64,000 bases of DNA from an uncultured Clostridia bacterium. Its GTDB lineage: Bacteria > Bacillota > Clostridia > TANB77 > UBA1234. Where the stretch lies: the NCBI GenBank assembly GCA_934169745.1, contig CAKPOE010000001.1, positions 278,003 through 342,002 on the forward strand. The letters are read 5' to 3'. The translations under genes and the position numbers were made by a program. Below the pieces are notes generated by a model. The model searched no databases. It was given only the letters and a program-made list of their open reading frames with translations, and was not told where the DNA came from. Positions within the stretch are counted from its first letter, which is position 1; each line of letters begins with the position of its first letter. This document shows, piece by piece, positions 35,737 to 44,625 of the stretch.

Positions 35737-37308
35737 GTGGACGATATTTTTACACAAGAAATGATTGTCCCTTCAATTATTATCTTTTTGGTGACAGCAG
35801 CACTTTCAGGTTTAGTATTCTTTTTGATATCTAAATCTAGAGAGAAAAAAGGTTTATCAAAATTGAAAAATGCTGAAATTGAGGCAAAAAAGATTGTTGA
35901 TGAAGCAAAGAAGGAAGCTGAAGCAGAGAAAAAAGAAAAAGTTATTCTTGCTAAAGAAGAAATTCAAAAAGAAAAGGCTGAGTTAGACCAAGAGATAAAA
36001 GAGAGAAGGGCAGAAGCGCAAAGACAAGAAAAAAGATTAATGCAAAAAGAGGAAACATTAGACAAAAAAATGGACAACATCGAAAAGAAAGAAGTCCAAA
36101 TAGCAGAAAAAGTAAATGAGTTGGAAAGAGAAAGAGCAGAGCTAGACAACTTTAAGCAAAAACAAATTGAGCAATTGGAAAGAATTGCTGGTCTTTCGAG
36201 AGAAGACGCAAAACAATATTTACTTGCTACGTTAAAAGAAACATTAACTCATGATTCTGCTGTTATGATTAGAGATATAGAGTCTAAGGCAAAAGACGAA
36301 GCAAACAAGAAGGCTAAAGAGATTATTACTTATGCCGTTCAAAAATGTGCTGCAGACCATACTTCTGAAACAACAGTATCTGTAGTACCTCTTCCAAGCG
36401 ACGATATGAAAGGAAGAATTATCGGTAGAGAAGGTAGAAATATCAAGACATTAGAAACATTAACTGGTATAGACTTGATTATTGATGATACACCAGAAGC
36501 AGTTATCATTTCTGGCTTTGATCCAATTAGGAGAGAAGTTGCACGTATAGCTCTTGAGAAACTTGTTACGGATGGAAGAATTCATCCTGCAAGAATTGAA
36601 GAGATGGTTGAAAAAGCTAAAGTAGAGCTTGAAAACACAATTAAAGAAGAGGGAGAACGTGCATCAATAGAGACTGGAGTAATAGGATTGCATCCAGACA
36701 TTATTAAATTAATTGGTAAATTGAAGTATAGAACAAGTTACGGACAAAATGTTTTGAATCATTCGATAGAAGTTTCACAGCTTGCTGGAATTATGGCGGA
36801 AGAGTTAGGTTTTGATTCTAAACTTGCAAAACGTGCAGGTTTACTTCATGATATAGGTAAGTCTATAGACCATGAGATGGAAGGTACACATGTTGAGATT
36901 GGTGTCGATATCTTAAAGAAATATAAAGAGAGCGACGTTGTTATCAACGCAGTACAAGCACATCATGGTGATGTGGAACCACAAACAATGGAAGCTATAT
37001 TAATACAAGCAGCTGATGCAATTTCTGCTTCAAGGCCTGGTGCAAGAAGAGAAACACTAGAAACATATATAAAGAGACTTGAAAAACTTGAAGAGATAGC
37101 TACTTCATTTGATGGTGTTGAAAAATCATTTGCAATACAAGCAGGAAGAGAAGTTAGAATAATAGTAAAACCTGAAAATGTAAATGATGATCAGATGACG
37201 GTAATGGCTAGAGACATTGCAAAGAGAATTGAAGACGAGATGGATTATCCAGGACAAATAAAAGTTAATGTTGTAAGAGAAACAAGAGCAATAGAGTACG
37301 CAAAATAA
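35737..37308 (+). CDS. rny: Ribonuclease Y
   Basis: A 523-residue membrane-anchored endoribonuclease that starts mRNA decay. One N-terminal helix (about 11-31), a long Glu/Lys/Arg coiled coil (about 35-160), a KH domain with GREGRNIKTLETLTG near 231, and an HD domain with HDIGKS holding the catalytic His-Asp. Start site is unclear: GTG at 35737 is part of the AGGGGGTGG that would serve as RBS, and the first ATG is eight codons later and too far from it. An ATT at 35746 would have ideal spacing. Followed by ymdB, as in Bacillus. Confidence 0.95.
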   Translation: MDDIFTQEMIVPSIIIFLVTAALSGLVFFLISKSREKKGLSKLKNAEIEAKKIVDEAKKEAEAEKKEKVILAKEEIQKEKAELDQEIKERRAEAQRQEKRLMQKEETLDKKMDNIEKKEVQIAEKVNELERERAELDNFKQKQIEQLERIAGLSREDAKQYLLATLKETLTHDSAVMIRDIESKAKDEANKKAKEIITYAVQKCAADHTSETTVSVVPLPSDDMKGRIIGREGRNIKTLETLTGIDLIIDDTPEAVIISGFDPIRREVARIALEKLVTDGRIHPARIEEMVEKAKVELENTIKEEGERASIETGVIGLHPDIIKLIGKLKYRTSYGQNVLNHSIEVSQLAGIMAEELGFDSKLAKRAGLLHDIGKSIDHEMEGTHVEIGVDILKKYKESDVVINAVQAHHGDVEPQTMEAILIQAADAISASRPGARRETLETYIKRLEKLEEIATSFDGVEKSFAIQAGREVRIIVKPENVNDDQMTVMARDIAKRIEDEMDYPGQIKVNVVRETRAIEYAK

Positions 37309-37313
37309 AATGT

Positions 37314-37343
37314 AAAAGGTAGCTATAAAAGGCTACCTTTTTT
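37314..37343 (+). terminator. Terminator after rny
   Basis: AAAGGTAGC (37315-37323) pairs with GCTACCTTT (37332-37340), then TTT. Confidence 0.88.
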
Positions 37344-37401
37344 GTGTGTTGTTTTTTGCATGGAAATGTGTTAACATTACATTTGTGATAGGAGGATGCT
37401 T

Positions 37402-38184
37402 ATGAATATTTTAGTTATAGGAGATCTTGTTGGTAAGGTTGGCGTTGAGATGTTTTCAAAAAATATCTCTTCTTTGAAAGAAAAGTATAATGTAGACTTT
37501 ACAATAGTAAACGGAGAAAATAGTGCCGATGGAATGGGAATTACGAAAAATATATTAACAGAGTTGTACGCAAGAGGTGCAGATGTTGTTACGATGGGTA
37601 ATCACACTTGGGGTAAAAAAGATATATTCAGTTTTATTGAGGATGAAACGCGTCTTGTTAGACCAGCTAACTATGCAGAAGGGATAGTTGGAAAAGGTTC
37701 AACTGTTGTAGATGCGGCTGGTAAAAAAATAGGAGTTATAAATCTAATCGGTAGAGTTAACATGGGTGGAAGTTATGAAAATCCTTTTACTGGTGCAGAT
37801 AAAGAAATTGATAAAATTAAGGCGCAAGGTGCCGAGATAATTGTAATAGACTTTCATGCTGAAGCAACGGCCGAAAAAATCGCATTGGGATACTATTTGA
37901 AAGACAAAGCAACAGTTGTATTTGGAACTCATACACACGTTCAAACAGCTGATGAAAAGATTTATGATACAGGTATGGGGTATATTACTGATGTAGGCAT
38001 GACAGGACCTTCGGATTCAATTATCGGCATGGATGTGAAAGCTGCCTTAAAAAGATTTTTAACTCAAATGCCAGAGCGTTATAGTTGTGCTATAGGAAAA
38101 GGAATGCTTAATGGTGTTGTATTTGAAATTGACGATAAAAATAATAAAGTAAAGAATATTACAAGAATAAATATTAAACAGTAG
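37402..38184 (+). CDS. ymdB: YmdB-family metallophosphoesterase
   Basis: A 260-residue calcineurin-like phosphoesterase of the TIGR00282/YmdB type. Metal ligands are visible in IGDLVGKVG, VNGENSADG, GNHTWGKKD, DFHAEATAEK and GTHTHVQTAD. Bacillus YmdB cleaves 2',3'-cyclic nucleotides and affects biofilm and motility decisions. I prefer the ATG at 37402 over 37396 because GGAGG is six bases before it. It follows rny after a terminator, a conserved pairing. Confidence 0.93.
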   Translation: MNILVIGDLVGKVGVEMFSKNISSLKEKYNVDFTIVNGENSADGMGITKNILTELYARGADVVTMGNHTWGKKDIFSFIEDETRLVRPANYAEGIVGKGSTVVDAAGKKIGVINLIGRVNMGGSYENPFTGADKEIDKIKAQGAEIIVIDFHAEATAEKIALGYYLKDKATVVFGTHTHVQTADEKIYDTGMGYITDVGMTGPSDSIIGMDVKAALKRFLTQMPERYSCAIGKGMLNGVVFEIDDKNNKVKNITRINIKQ

Positions 38185-38307
38185 AAATATAGCATTTTTT
38201 GTAGACCGATTCTTTAATAAAATGGAAGAAATTACTAGTATTTTACCAAGAATGATATATAATTATAATTGTAGATTTACTAAATTATATATTTAAGGAG
38301 GCATAAA

Positions 38308-38568
38308 ATGGATATTTTAAAAATTTCAACAAAATCAAATCCAAATTCAGTAGCAGGAGCTATAGCAGGATTAATCAAAGAAAAGGGAAAAGCGGAAATG
38401 CAAGCTATTGGTGCTGGTGCAATCAATCAAGCAATAAAGGCTGTTGCTATTGCTAGAGGATTTGTGGCACCATCTGGTGTAGATTTAATTTGTATTCCGG
38501 CATTTACGGAAGTTAAAATAGAAGATGAAGATAGAACTGGTATAAGATTGGTGGTTGAACCAAGATAA
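38308..38568 (+). CDS. spoVS: Stage V sporulation protein S
   Basis: An 86-residue Alba-like-fold protein, nearly invariant in spore formers (LKISTKSNPNSVAGAIAG ... VAPSGVDLICIPAFTEV). SpoVS affects progression through stage V and asymmetric septation timing; it probably binds nucleic acid. ATG behind AAGGAGG. In Bacillus it also lies just downstream of ymdB, so the rny-ymdB-spoVS order is preserved here. Confidence 0.97.
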   Translation: MDILKISTKSNPNSVAGAIAGLIKEKGKAEMQAIGAGAINQAIKAVAIARGFVAPSGVDLICIPAFTEVKIEDEDRTGIRLVVEPR

Positions 38569-38573
38569 AAGTG

Positions 38574-38603
38574 TTGACAAAAACTATCATATTATGCTAA
38601 AAT
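38574..38603 (+). promoter_or_regulatory. Promoter of helD
   Basis: TTGACA (38574-38579), 18-base spacer, TAAAAT (38598-38603) with a TG extended -10 element. Confidence 0.75.
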
Positions 38604-38607
38604 ACAA

Positions 38608-38654
38608 AACAGGCTTGCTTCTTTTGTTTTGAACAACAATAGAGCAAGCCTGTT
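38608..38654 (+). promoter_or_regulatory. Long-arm hairpin at the 5' end of the helD transcript
   Basis: AACAGGCTTGCT (38608-38619) pairs perfectly with AGCAAGCCTGTT (38643-38654), 23-base loop. It begins about at the predicted transcription start and ends 13 bases before the CGGAGG ribosome site. No strong T-run. Confidence 0.65.
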
Positions 38655-38678
38655 AATTTTGTGTCCGGAGGTGCTAAT

Positions 38679-40928
38679 ATGAGTTATAGTGAAGAAGAGT
38701 ACTTACGTGAAAAGCAAAAACTAAAGAAGACAAGACAATATATTGAAACCGAAATTAAAGAAAGTGAAGAGAGACTAGAACGTGGTTTTGAAGATTATGA
38801 TTTTGATGATTATGCGGATGACTACATGAAAGCAGCCCTAAAAGATAAGTTCACTCAAAGAATTAAAAATTTACAAAAGGTAAAAGACAAACCGTATTTT
38901 GCAAGAGTAGATTTTGTTGAGGACGGAACAACTAATAGGGATGCTTTTTATTTGGGAAAAACATTTGTAACAGACCATGAGACGCTAGAGCAGGTCGTCG
39001 TTGACTGGCGTGCACCAATAGCTGATTTATATTATGAAGGAAGGCTTGGTAATGCTGAATACGACTGCCCAGAAGGAATTATAAAAGGTGAGATAAAATT
39101 AAAGAGGCAGTATTTCTTTAAAGACAATGGTGAACTTCAAGACTTAATGGATATAGATATAACAACAAATGATGAAATGTTGCAACCATTTTTAGCTGCT
39201 AACTCAGATACTAGATTAAAGAATATTGTTGCTACAATTCAAGCAGAACAAAATAAAATAATTCGTGCTGATATGTGGAAACCACTTGTTGTGCAGGGAG
39301 TTGCAGGAAGCGGAAAAACGACTATAGCACTTCATAGAATAGCATATTTGATATACAATTATGATAAGAGATTTTATCCAGAAGAATTTTTAATAATAGC
39401 ACCAAATAAATTCTTTTTAAATTACATTTCAAATGTACTTCCAGATTTGGGCGTAGAAAGAGTTTCGCAAATGACTTATGAAGAAATTGCGTTTGAGGTA
39501 ATTGGTAGAGAGTTTAATATTGAAGATCCAAATTTAAAGCTAAGTTTTATGATTGATAATAATAAGACAGATAAGGAAAAGAAACTTGCTGAAATTATAG
39601 AAAGAACATCCATAATTAAATCATCTGTCAGATTTAAAAATATGATTGATGAGTATATATATGAAATAGAAAAAACGTTTATTCCAGAGCAAGACTTTAT
39701 AATTAATGACCACACTTTTATGGATAAGAATAAACTTAGATATTTATTCTTAGTAGAATATGCAAATTTACCTTTATGTAGAAGAGTTGAGGAACTTACG
39801 AAGCATTTGCACAACTCAGTAATTATGCAGAGTGGAGAACTTATAAAAGAGTACGAAGAAGAATGTAATTATCAAATTTCTAAGGCTAAATTCAAATTTG
39901 CAGATGATATTTCTACCCAACAAAATGAAATACGTAGAATATATGACGAGCGTGACGAAAAAATAAAAGCAATAACAAAGGATGCTAAGAAGAAAGTTCA
40001 ACAATTCTTTAAAGAGAATAAAGTGCTAGAGCCATTACAATACTACAAAGATTTTTTAAACAATTACCTAGAAATAATTGCCAAAAATCGATTGAGTGAT
40101 GACGAGATAAAATATATTAAAAATGAGTTTCACAATCAACAAAAGAACGAAAAAATAGAAATGGAAGATATAGCTCCGCTAATGTATTTGAAATATAAAA
40201 TACATGGAATTAAAACAAAGTTTGAGCTTAAACATATAGTAGTAGATGAAGCACAAGATTTTAGTGAGTTTCAGTTTTATGTGTTTAAGCAAATTGTAAA
40301 AAGTAATTCATTAACAATATTAGGAGATTTAGCTCAAGGTATTTATTATTATCGTGGTACTCAAAATTGGCAAAAAACGATGAGCATAGTTTTTGGACCA
40401 GATACAGATTTAGAGTATTTAACTTTAAAGAAAACATACAGAACTACTGAAGAAATAATGAATACAGCAAATAAAGTAATATCACATCTAATAGAAAAAT
40501 TGAATTGTTCGCTTGGTGAACCTGTAATGAAAAATGGTGCACCAGTTACAATAAAACAATTCGAAAATGAAGACAAGATGGTGGAACAAATAATTAGCAG
40601 GCTAACTGAGTTTGAAAGAAAAGATTTCAAAAATATTGCATTGATTTGTAAAACAGTTGAAGACTGCGAAAGATTATATAAAAAATTAGAAAGGGAAGAC
40701 GTACATATAATTAGTGATAAAGATAATGAATATAGTGGCGGAATAAACATAGTGCCATCATATTTATCAAAGGGATTAGAGTTTGATGCAGTTATAATCA
40801 CAAATGCAGATATATACAATTATACAGATTCGGAAGTCGATACAAAGCTTCTATATGTATGTATTACGAGAGCGATGAATACACTTGATATATACCATGT
40901 AAATGAACTTACAAAACTACTAAAGTAA
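38679..40928 (+). CDS. helD: HelD-type RNA polymerase-recycling helicase
   Basis: A 749-residue UvrD-like superfamily 1 ATPase. N-terminal long antiparallel coiled coil (about 5-75), then a domain with VDWRAPIADLYYEG, typical of HelD, Walker A GVAGSGKTTIALHR near residue 209, Walker B VVDEAQDFSEFQF, and motifs GDLAQGIY, KKTYRT and the C-terminal CITRAMNTLDIY. HelD removes stalled RNA polymerase from DNA using ATP. The start is the ATG of MSYSEEEY behind CGGAGGTG; a GTG six codons earlier overlaps that site. Its leader carries a strong hairpin. Confidence 0.92.
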   Translation: MSYSEEEYLREKQKLKKTRQYIETEIKESEERLERGFEDYDFDDYADDYMKAALKDKFTQRIKNLQKVKDKPYFARVDFVEDGTTNRDAFYLGKTFVTDHETLEQVVVDWRAPIADLYYEGRLGNAEYDCPEGIIKGEIKLKRQYFFKDNGELQDLMDIDITTNDEMLQPFLAANSDTRLKNIVATIQAEQNKIIRADMWKPLVVQGVAGSGKTTIALHRIAYLIYNYDKRFYPEEFLIIAPNKFFLNYISNVLPDLGVERVSQMTYEEIAFEVIGREFNIEDPNLKLSFMIDNNKTDKEKKLAEIIERTSIIKSSVRFKNMIDEYIYEIEKTFIPEQDFIINDHTFMDKNKLRYLFLVEYANLPLCRRVEELTKHLHNSVIMQSGELIKEYEEECNYQISKAKFKFADDISTQQNEIRRIYDERDEKIKAITKDAKKKVQQFFKENKVLEPLQYYKDFLNNYLEIIAKNRLSDDEIKYIKNEFHNQQKNEKIEMEDIAPLMYLKYKIHGIKTKFELKHIVVDEAQDFSEFQFYVFKQIVKSNSLTILGDLAQGIYYYRGTQNWQKTMSIVFGPDTDLEYLTLKKTYRTTEEIMNTANKVISHLIEKLNCSLGEPVMKNGAPVTIKQFENEDKMVEQIISRLTEFERKDFKNIALICKTVEDCERLYKKLEREDVHIISDKDNEYSGGINIVPSYLSKGLEFDAVIITNADIYNYTDSEVDTKLLYVCITRAMNTLDIYHVNELTKLLK

Positions 40929-40957
40929 TAAGTGCTTAGACGACTTAAATAATCTTG

Positions 40958-40986
40958 TTGACGAGATATAAGTGATAATATATAAT
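40958..40986 (+). promoter_or_regulatory. Promoter of the ThyX-like gene
   Basis: TTGACG (40958-40963), 17-base spacer, TATAAT (40981-40986), 21 bases before the ATG. Confidence 0.75.
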
Positions 40987-41007
40987 TTTCCTTGAGGAGG
41001 GAAAATT

Positions 41008-42204
41008 ATGGAGATAAATGTTGTTGCATCTACTAAATTAGGGCATATTTCTTCAAAAGAAGAAGTACTTGAACTCGCAGGAAAAATGTCAAATATTTGC
41101 TATACAAAGAGAACAGCTGAAGATATTTTTAATGAAGATTCAAATATTTCTATCAACAGGGCAAAAGGTGTTATAAAGAATGGACATCATAGTGTTTCTG
41201 AGCATCCAAGATATAATTATGTAATATCAGATATTCCCAAAATATTAGCAATGGTGTTAAATAATGAGGGAGTATATACAACATCAGAAAAATCTGCAAG
41301 ATATACAAAAATGAAACCGACTGCAGAAGAACAAGAAAAATATAATAAATGGTTACAAATCTTTTCAGATAAAATAAAAGAGGAGTATGAAGAAAAATTT
41401 GTATTATACAATACAAAATTTCCTCCAAAAAAGAAAACACCGGAAGAAGCGGCAAAGATACAAATTGAAAAATTGGCTCAAGAAAATGCAAGGTATATGC
41501 TTAGTGTGTTTACACCAACAATACTTGGACATTCAATTGATGCAAGACAACTTTCATATATACGTATTTGGTTTGAAAACTTTATTCAGAATGCAGAAGA
41601 TACAATGTTTAATAAAATGTTAAAACCATATATGAGCGAATTTGTGGAAAAGACGCGTGAGCAGGCAATTGATGAGATTGAAGACAAGAAAAATAGAACA
41701 ATATCAATGTTTGACTCTCGAGAAAGTAGGCAAGAATTTTTCAATGAGTGTTATTCTATTAATTATAAGGGCTCATTTGCAGAATTGGCACAAGCGCAAC
41801 GACACAGAACGCTTAGATACACAATGAAATTTTTGAAAGAACCAGAATTTTATGTTCCACTAATAATTAGAAATAATGAAAAATTAGTAGACGAATGGCT
41901 AAGTGATATTAGTTCGTTAGTAGATAGATTTCCACAAGGAATGCTTGTTATGATAAATGAGCGTGGAACTTATGAAGATTTTATACAAAAATGTAGTGAA
42001 AGATTGTGCGGGTGTGCACAGCTTGAGATAGCACTTCAAACTAAAAAGACACTTGATAAATATATAGAAAATGTAAAAGAAACCAATAAAGAAGTGTATG
42101 ATATTTTACTACCATATAGTAGAGGCGCGAGATGTATGAACGGCTGGCACTGCGCAGCACCTTGCGTATGGGGAGCAAAAGAAACTTTTACAAGGAAAGT
42201 ATAA
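41008..42204 (+). CDS. Long ThyX-like (FAD-dependent thymidylate synthase family) protein
   Basis: A 398-residue protein, nearly twice the ~220 residues of canonical ThyX. ThyX features include NGHHSVSEHPRYNYVI (compare the family GHxSxxEH) near residues 57-72 and AQRHRTLRYTMKF near 264-276. The second matches the start of the RHRx7S motif but lacks the serine. Another half-similar block (ARYMLSVFTPTILGHSIDARQLSYI, in two parts) near 156-180 suggests an internally duplicated or enlarged fold. Cysteines cluster at the C-terminus (CMNGWHCAAPC). It may make dTMP from dUMP with methylene-THF, linking to folD, but activity is uncertain. ATG behind TGAGGAGG. Confidence 0.7.
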   Translation: MEINVVASTKLGHISSKEEVLELAGKMSNICYTKRTAEDIFNEDSNISINRAKGVIKNGHHSVSEHPRYNYVISDIPKILAMVLNNEGVYTTSEKSARYTKMKPTAEEQEKYNKWLQIFSDKIKEEYEEKFVLYNTKFPPKKKTPEEAAKIQIEKLAQENARYMLSVFTPTILGHSIDARQLSYIRIWFENFIQNAEDTMFNKMLKPYMSEFVEKTREQAIDEIEDKKNRTISMFDSRESRQEFFNECYSINYKGSFAELAQAQRHRTLRYTMKFLKEPEFYVPLIIRNNEKLVDEWLSDISSLVDRFPQGMLVMINERGTYEDFIQKCSERLCGCAQLEIALQTKKTLDKYIENVKETNKEVYDILLPYSRGARCMNGWHCAAPCVWGAKETFTRKV

Positions 42205-42218
42205 AATCAACAGAAAAA

Positions 42219-42329
42219 TGAACAATTTTCCGGCAGCCACTTTTTCGTTCAAAAATGAACAGATTTCCGGCAGCCACTTTTTCGTTCATTTTTGAACGAA
42301 AAAGTGGCTGCCGGAAATCTGTTCATTTT
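42219..42329. repeat. Intergenic 33-bp inverted-end repeat, locus C (3 copies, hairpin)
   Basis: Copies at 42219-42251 (+), 42256-42288 (+) and 42293-42325 (-), all on a 37-bp step. The last two are exact reverse complements and, with AAAA/TTTT flanks, form a perfect 37-bp stem (42252-42288 with 42293-42329) and a TTTT loop. It fills the gap between two convergent genes and could terminate both. Confidence 0.96.
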
Positions 42330-42331
42330 CA

Positions 42332-43336
42332 CTAAGAAAAGTAAATTATTTTATTATTTCTAAAATATTTTTCAAATAATCTTTTCAGAAATTCTTCTGC
42401 TTTATCACGTACATCTTGTTTATAGCAGTATTTACCTTTTCCTCTTCCTGTCATTAATTCGGGGTTGTACAAATCAATTGCATTTGGAAATGCTTCGGAA
42501 TTTATAGCCCTATGAATATAACTATATGTCATTAAAATCACTTCGAAAAAAACTTTTTCCTTAACCTTTGCTGATAAAGTTTCACTTAAAGTCTTAAATA
42601 AGTCTTCATATAAGTTCTCCCAGTTTTCAACTAAAACTACAGGAGCTATTAATATACCAATAGGATAGTCAGCATCAGCAAGTCTGTTTATTGCTTTAAT
42701 TCTGTTTTCAAGAGACGATGTCCCAAATTCAATTTTTCTTATTATTTCTTCTGGATTTACACTCATTCTTATAATGCATTTTCTATTATGATTTAAATTT
42801 AACAGTGGTTCAATCATATCAAATTTAGTGGGAAATGTAATTAATCCATTTTTACTTTTTGCAAAGTTTTCTATTGTCCAAGGCAGATTGTTTGTTATTG
42901 TATTTTCTAGAATCAAATCGCTATTACTGCCTATTTCAAAAGTTAAACTTTTGGATGAATTGTTTGCAGTTTTTATTATTTTATCAAGCATTTCTTCGCG
43001 ATTTACAAATAACCTTAGGTAGGCACATTTATTATAATTACAAACAAGATAACAATATAGACACATTGCCGTGCAACCAGAAGATGTATAAGGAACTAGA
43101 TAATCAGACACTTTATTATTTTTGACAAATTTATGAGTTTTTCTGATTCCAATAATCAGATTTTTCTTCATTTGAGGAAATTCAGAATTGGACTTAGAAC
43201 GCATTTCAGGAATGTTATTGTGATTGTCAATAATATACATTGGAATTTTAAGTTCAAAATACTTTTTTATTAGTTCTTTTCCAAGTGGGTAGTTTATAAC
43301 ATTATTTTCATAATATATTTCATTTGGAACAAACAT
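42332..43336 (-). CDS. splB: Spore photoproduct lyase homologue (radical SAM)
   Basis: A 334-residue radical SAM protein. The 4Fe-4S motif is CTAMCLYC (CxxxCxxC) near residues 88-95, followed by YLVC. Overall match to SplB, which repairs the thymine dimer of UV-damaged spore DNA, is good from FVPNEIYYE through the C-terminus (CYKQDVRDKAEEFL). By my recollection of the Bacillus sequence, the hydrogen-donor Cys141 context FEASCTSD aligns with FEIGSNSD here, so the Cys is replaced by Ser. It starts two bases after spoVAE ends, in one operon. ATG behind AAAAAGGAG. Confidence 0.88.
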   Translation of the reverse strand: MFVPNEIYYENNVINYPLGKELIKKYFELKIPMYIIDNHNNIPEMRSKSNSEFPQMKKNLIIGIRKTHKFVKNNKVSDYLVPYTSSGCTAMCLYCYLVCNYNKCAYLRLFVNREEMLDKIIKTANNSSKSLTFEIGSNSDLILENTITNNLPWTIENFAKSKNGLITFPTKFDMIEPLLNLNHNRKCIIRMSVNPEEIIRKIEFGTSSLENRIKAINRLADADYPIGILIAPVVLVENWENLYEDLFKTLSETLSAKVKEKVFFEVILMTYSYIHRAINSEAFPNAIDLYNPELMTGRGKGKYCYKQDVRDKAEEFLKRLFEKYFRNNKIIYFS

Positions 43337-43338
43337 GA

Positions 43339-43707
43339 TTACTCCTTTTTCATTTTAGGTTTAGAAAGTAACGCCGCTAAGAAACCAAAAACTATTGCGG
43401 CAGCAACTCCAGCTGCTGTTGCTTTTATTCCGCCAGTAAACACACCTAATAAACCAGCTTGATCAACTTCTTTCATTACCCCTTTACCAAGAGAGTATCC
43501 AAATCCTGTAAGTGGAACTGTAGCACCACTTCCAGCTAAATCTACTAATGGCTGATATAAGCCAAGACCTGTTAGAATAACTCCAACAGTAACGAACAAA
43601 ACGAGAATACGTGCAGAAGTTAATTTTGTTTTATCAATTAATATTTGACCGATAACACAAATTGCACCGCCAATTACAAAGCACCAAACATATTTCATAA
43701 TATCCAT
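43339..43707 (-). CDS. spoVAE: Stage V sporulation protein AE
   Basis: A 122-residue membrane protein with about four helices (KYVWCFVIGGAICVIGQIL; ARILVLFVTVGVILTGLGLY; the GSGATVPLTGFGYSLGKG loop region; a C-terminal AAIVFGFLAALL). The SpoVA proteins form the channel that moves dipicolinic acid in and out of the spore. ATG behind GAAAGGAG. It is co-oriented with splB and separated from spoVAC-spoVAD by two genes of opposite strand, which is unusual. Confidence 0.93.
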   Translation of the reverse strand: MDIMKYVWCFVIGGAICVIGQILIDKTKLTSARILVLFVTVGVILTGLGLYQPLVDLAGSGATVPLTGFGYSLGKGVMKEVDQAGLLGVFTGGIKATAAGVAAAIVFGFLAALLSKPKMKKE

Positions 43708-43811
43708 TTAATTGCTCCTTTCAATAAAGCTATACATATATATTTTTACAAAAAATGTAGGTTTGATACGGAAATTTAAAAATTTGTTTTGAAAACTTTA
43801 TGTGAAATATA

Positions 43812-43840
43812 TTGACAATGATTTAATGTAAATGTATAAA
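43812..43840 (+). promoter_or_regulatory. Promoter of the lipoprotein gene
   Basis: TTGACA (43812-43817), 17-base spacer, TATAAA (43835-43840). Confidence 0.72.
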
Positions 43841-43863
43841 CACTAAGGGGAGGATTGATATAA

Positions 43864-44571
43864 ATGAAAAAAGTACTAATAACCATATTGGCACTAATTA
43901 CGGTTTTTTCGCTAGTAGGATGTAATAACAATAAAAATGAAAACGAAAATGAACTTGATGTAAAAATTGAAGAAAAGAACGATACTAACAAAGAGAGTAG
44001 GGAGCTTCCTATTCAATATAAAGAGTATATAGATGAATTTAAGAAGTATATGTTTAACTATCAATATGCAGAAGATGAAAATATTACTGATAAGATGGAT
44101 ATTTCATATTTATATATATACGATGAGAATATAGCGGAGACTAATTGTAAATATGCATTGATTGACTTGAACAATGATGGTGTAAAAGAATTACTGATGT
44201 ATGTTGATTCTGAAAATAAAGATTACGAAAATATAATATATGATATATATACAATTGTTGATAATAAACTTGTACATGTGTTATCAAGCGCGGAAAGAGA
44301 TAGATATATGTTGTACAATGATGGAATTATATATGAAGAAGGAGCTTCAAGTGCATTTGAATCAATAGAAGCATATTATAAATTAGGCACAAACGGAAAA
44401 TTAAACCTTGTCGAACAATATGAAACGAGTGACAGACCAGAAGAAGAATATACTATAACTAAAACAACTATTGTAAATGAAGAAAGAGTATCTCAAACTG
44501 TTTCTGAAGAGGAGCTTGAGAAGGCTAGAAACGAATATACAAGGCAGGATGTTGAATTATATTCAATATAA
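43864..44571 (+). CDS. Lipoprotein of unknown function
   Basis: A 235-residue protein with a lipoprotein signal (MKKVLITILALITVFSLVGC) and lipobox LVGC, so Cys20 should be lipidated. An Asn/Glu/Lys-rich linker follows. Residues near 99-110 read LIDLNNDGVKELLMY, a calcium-loop motif as in FG-GAP/EF-hand-like lipoproteins. The C-terminal 40 residues are acidic. No catalytic motif. It has its own promoter and terminator and stands between spoVAE (opposite strand) and the SpoVB-like gene. ATG behind AGGGGAGG. Confidence 0.8.
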   Translation: MKKVLITILALITVFSLVGCNNNKNENENELDVKIEEKNDTNKESRELPIQYKEYIDEFKKYMFNYQYAEDENITDKMDISYLYIYDENIAETNCKYALIDLNNDGVKELLMYVDSENKDYENIIYDIYTIVDNKLVHVLSSAERDRYMLYNDGIIYEEGASSAFESIEAYYKLGTNGKLNLVEQYETSDRPEEEYTITKTTIVNEERVSQTVSEEELEKARNEYTRQDVELYSI

Positions 44572-44625
44572 GGTGGGTTTTGTACACAATTAAAAAGATA
44601 ATTTAATGGCGTGTAAAAGCGGTCA

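Noticed and set aside
43708..43811. Forespore (SigG) promoters before spoVAE and before the dodecin gene
   Set aside because: No pair of boxes matching the SigG consensus with correct spacing could be found by eye; regulation there stays unassigned.
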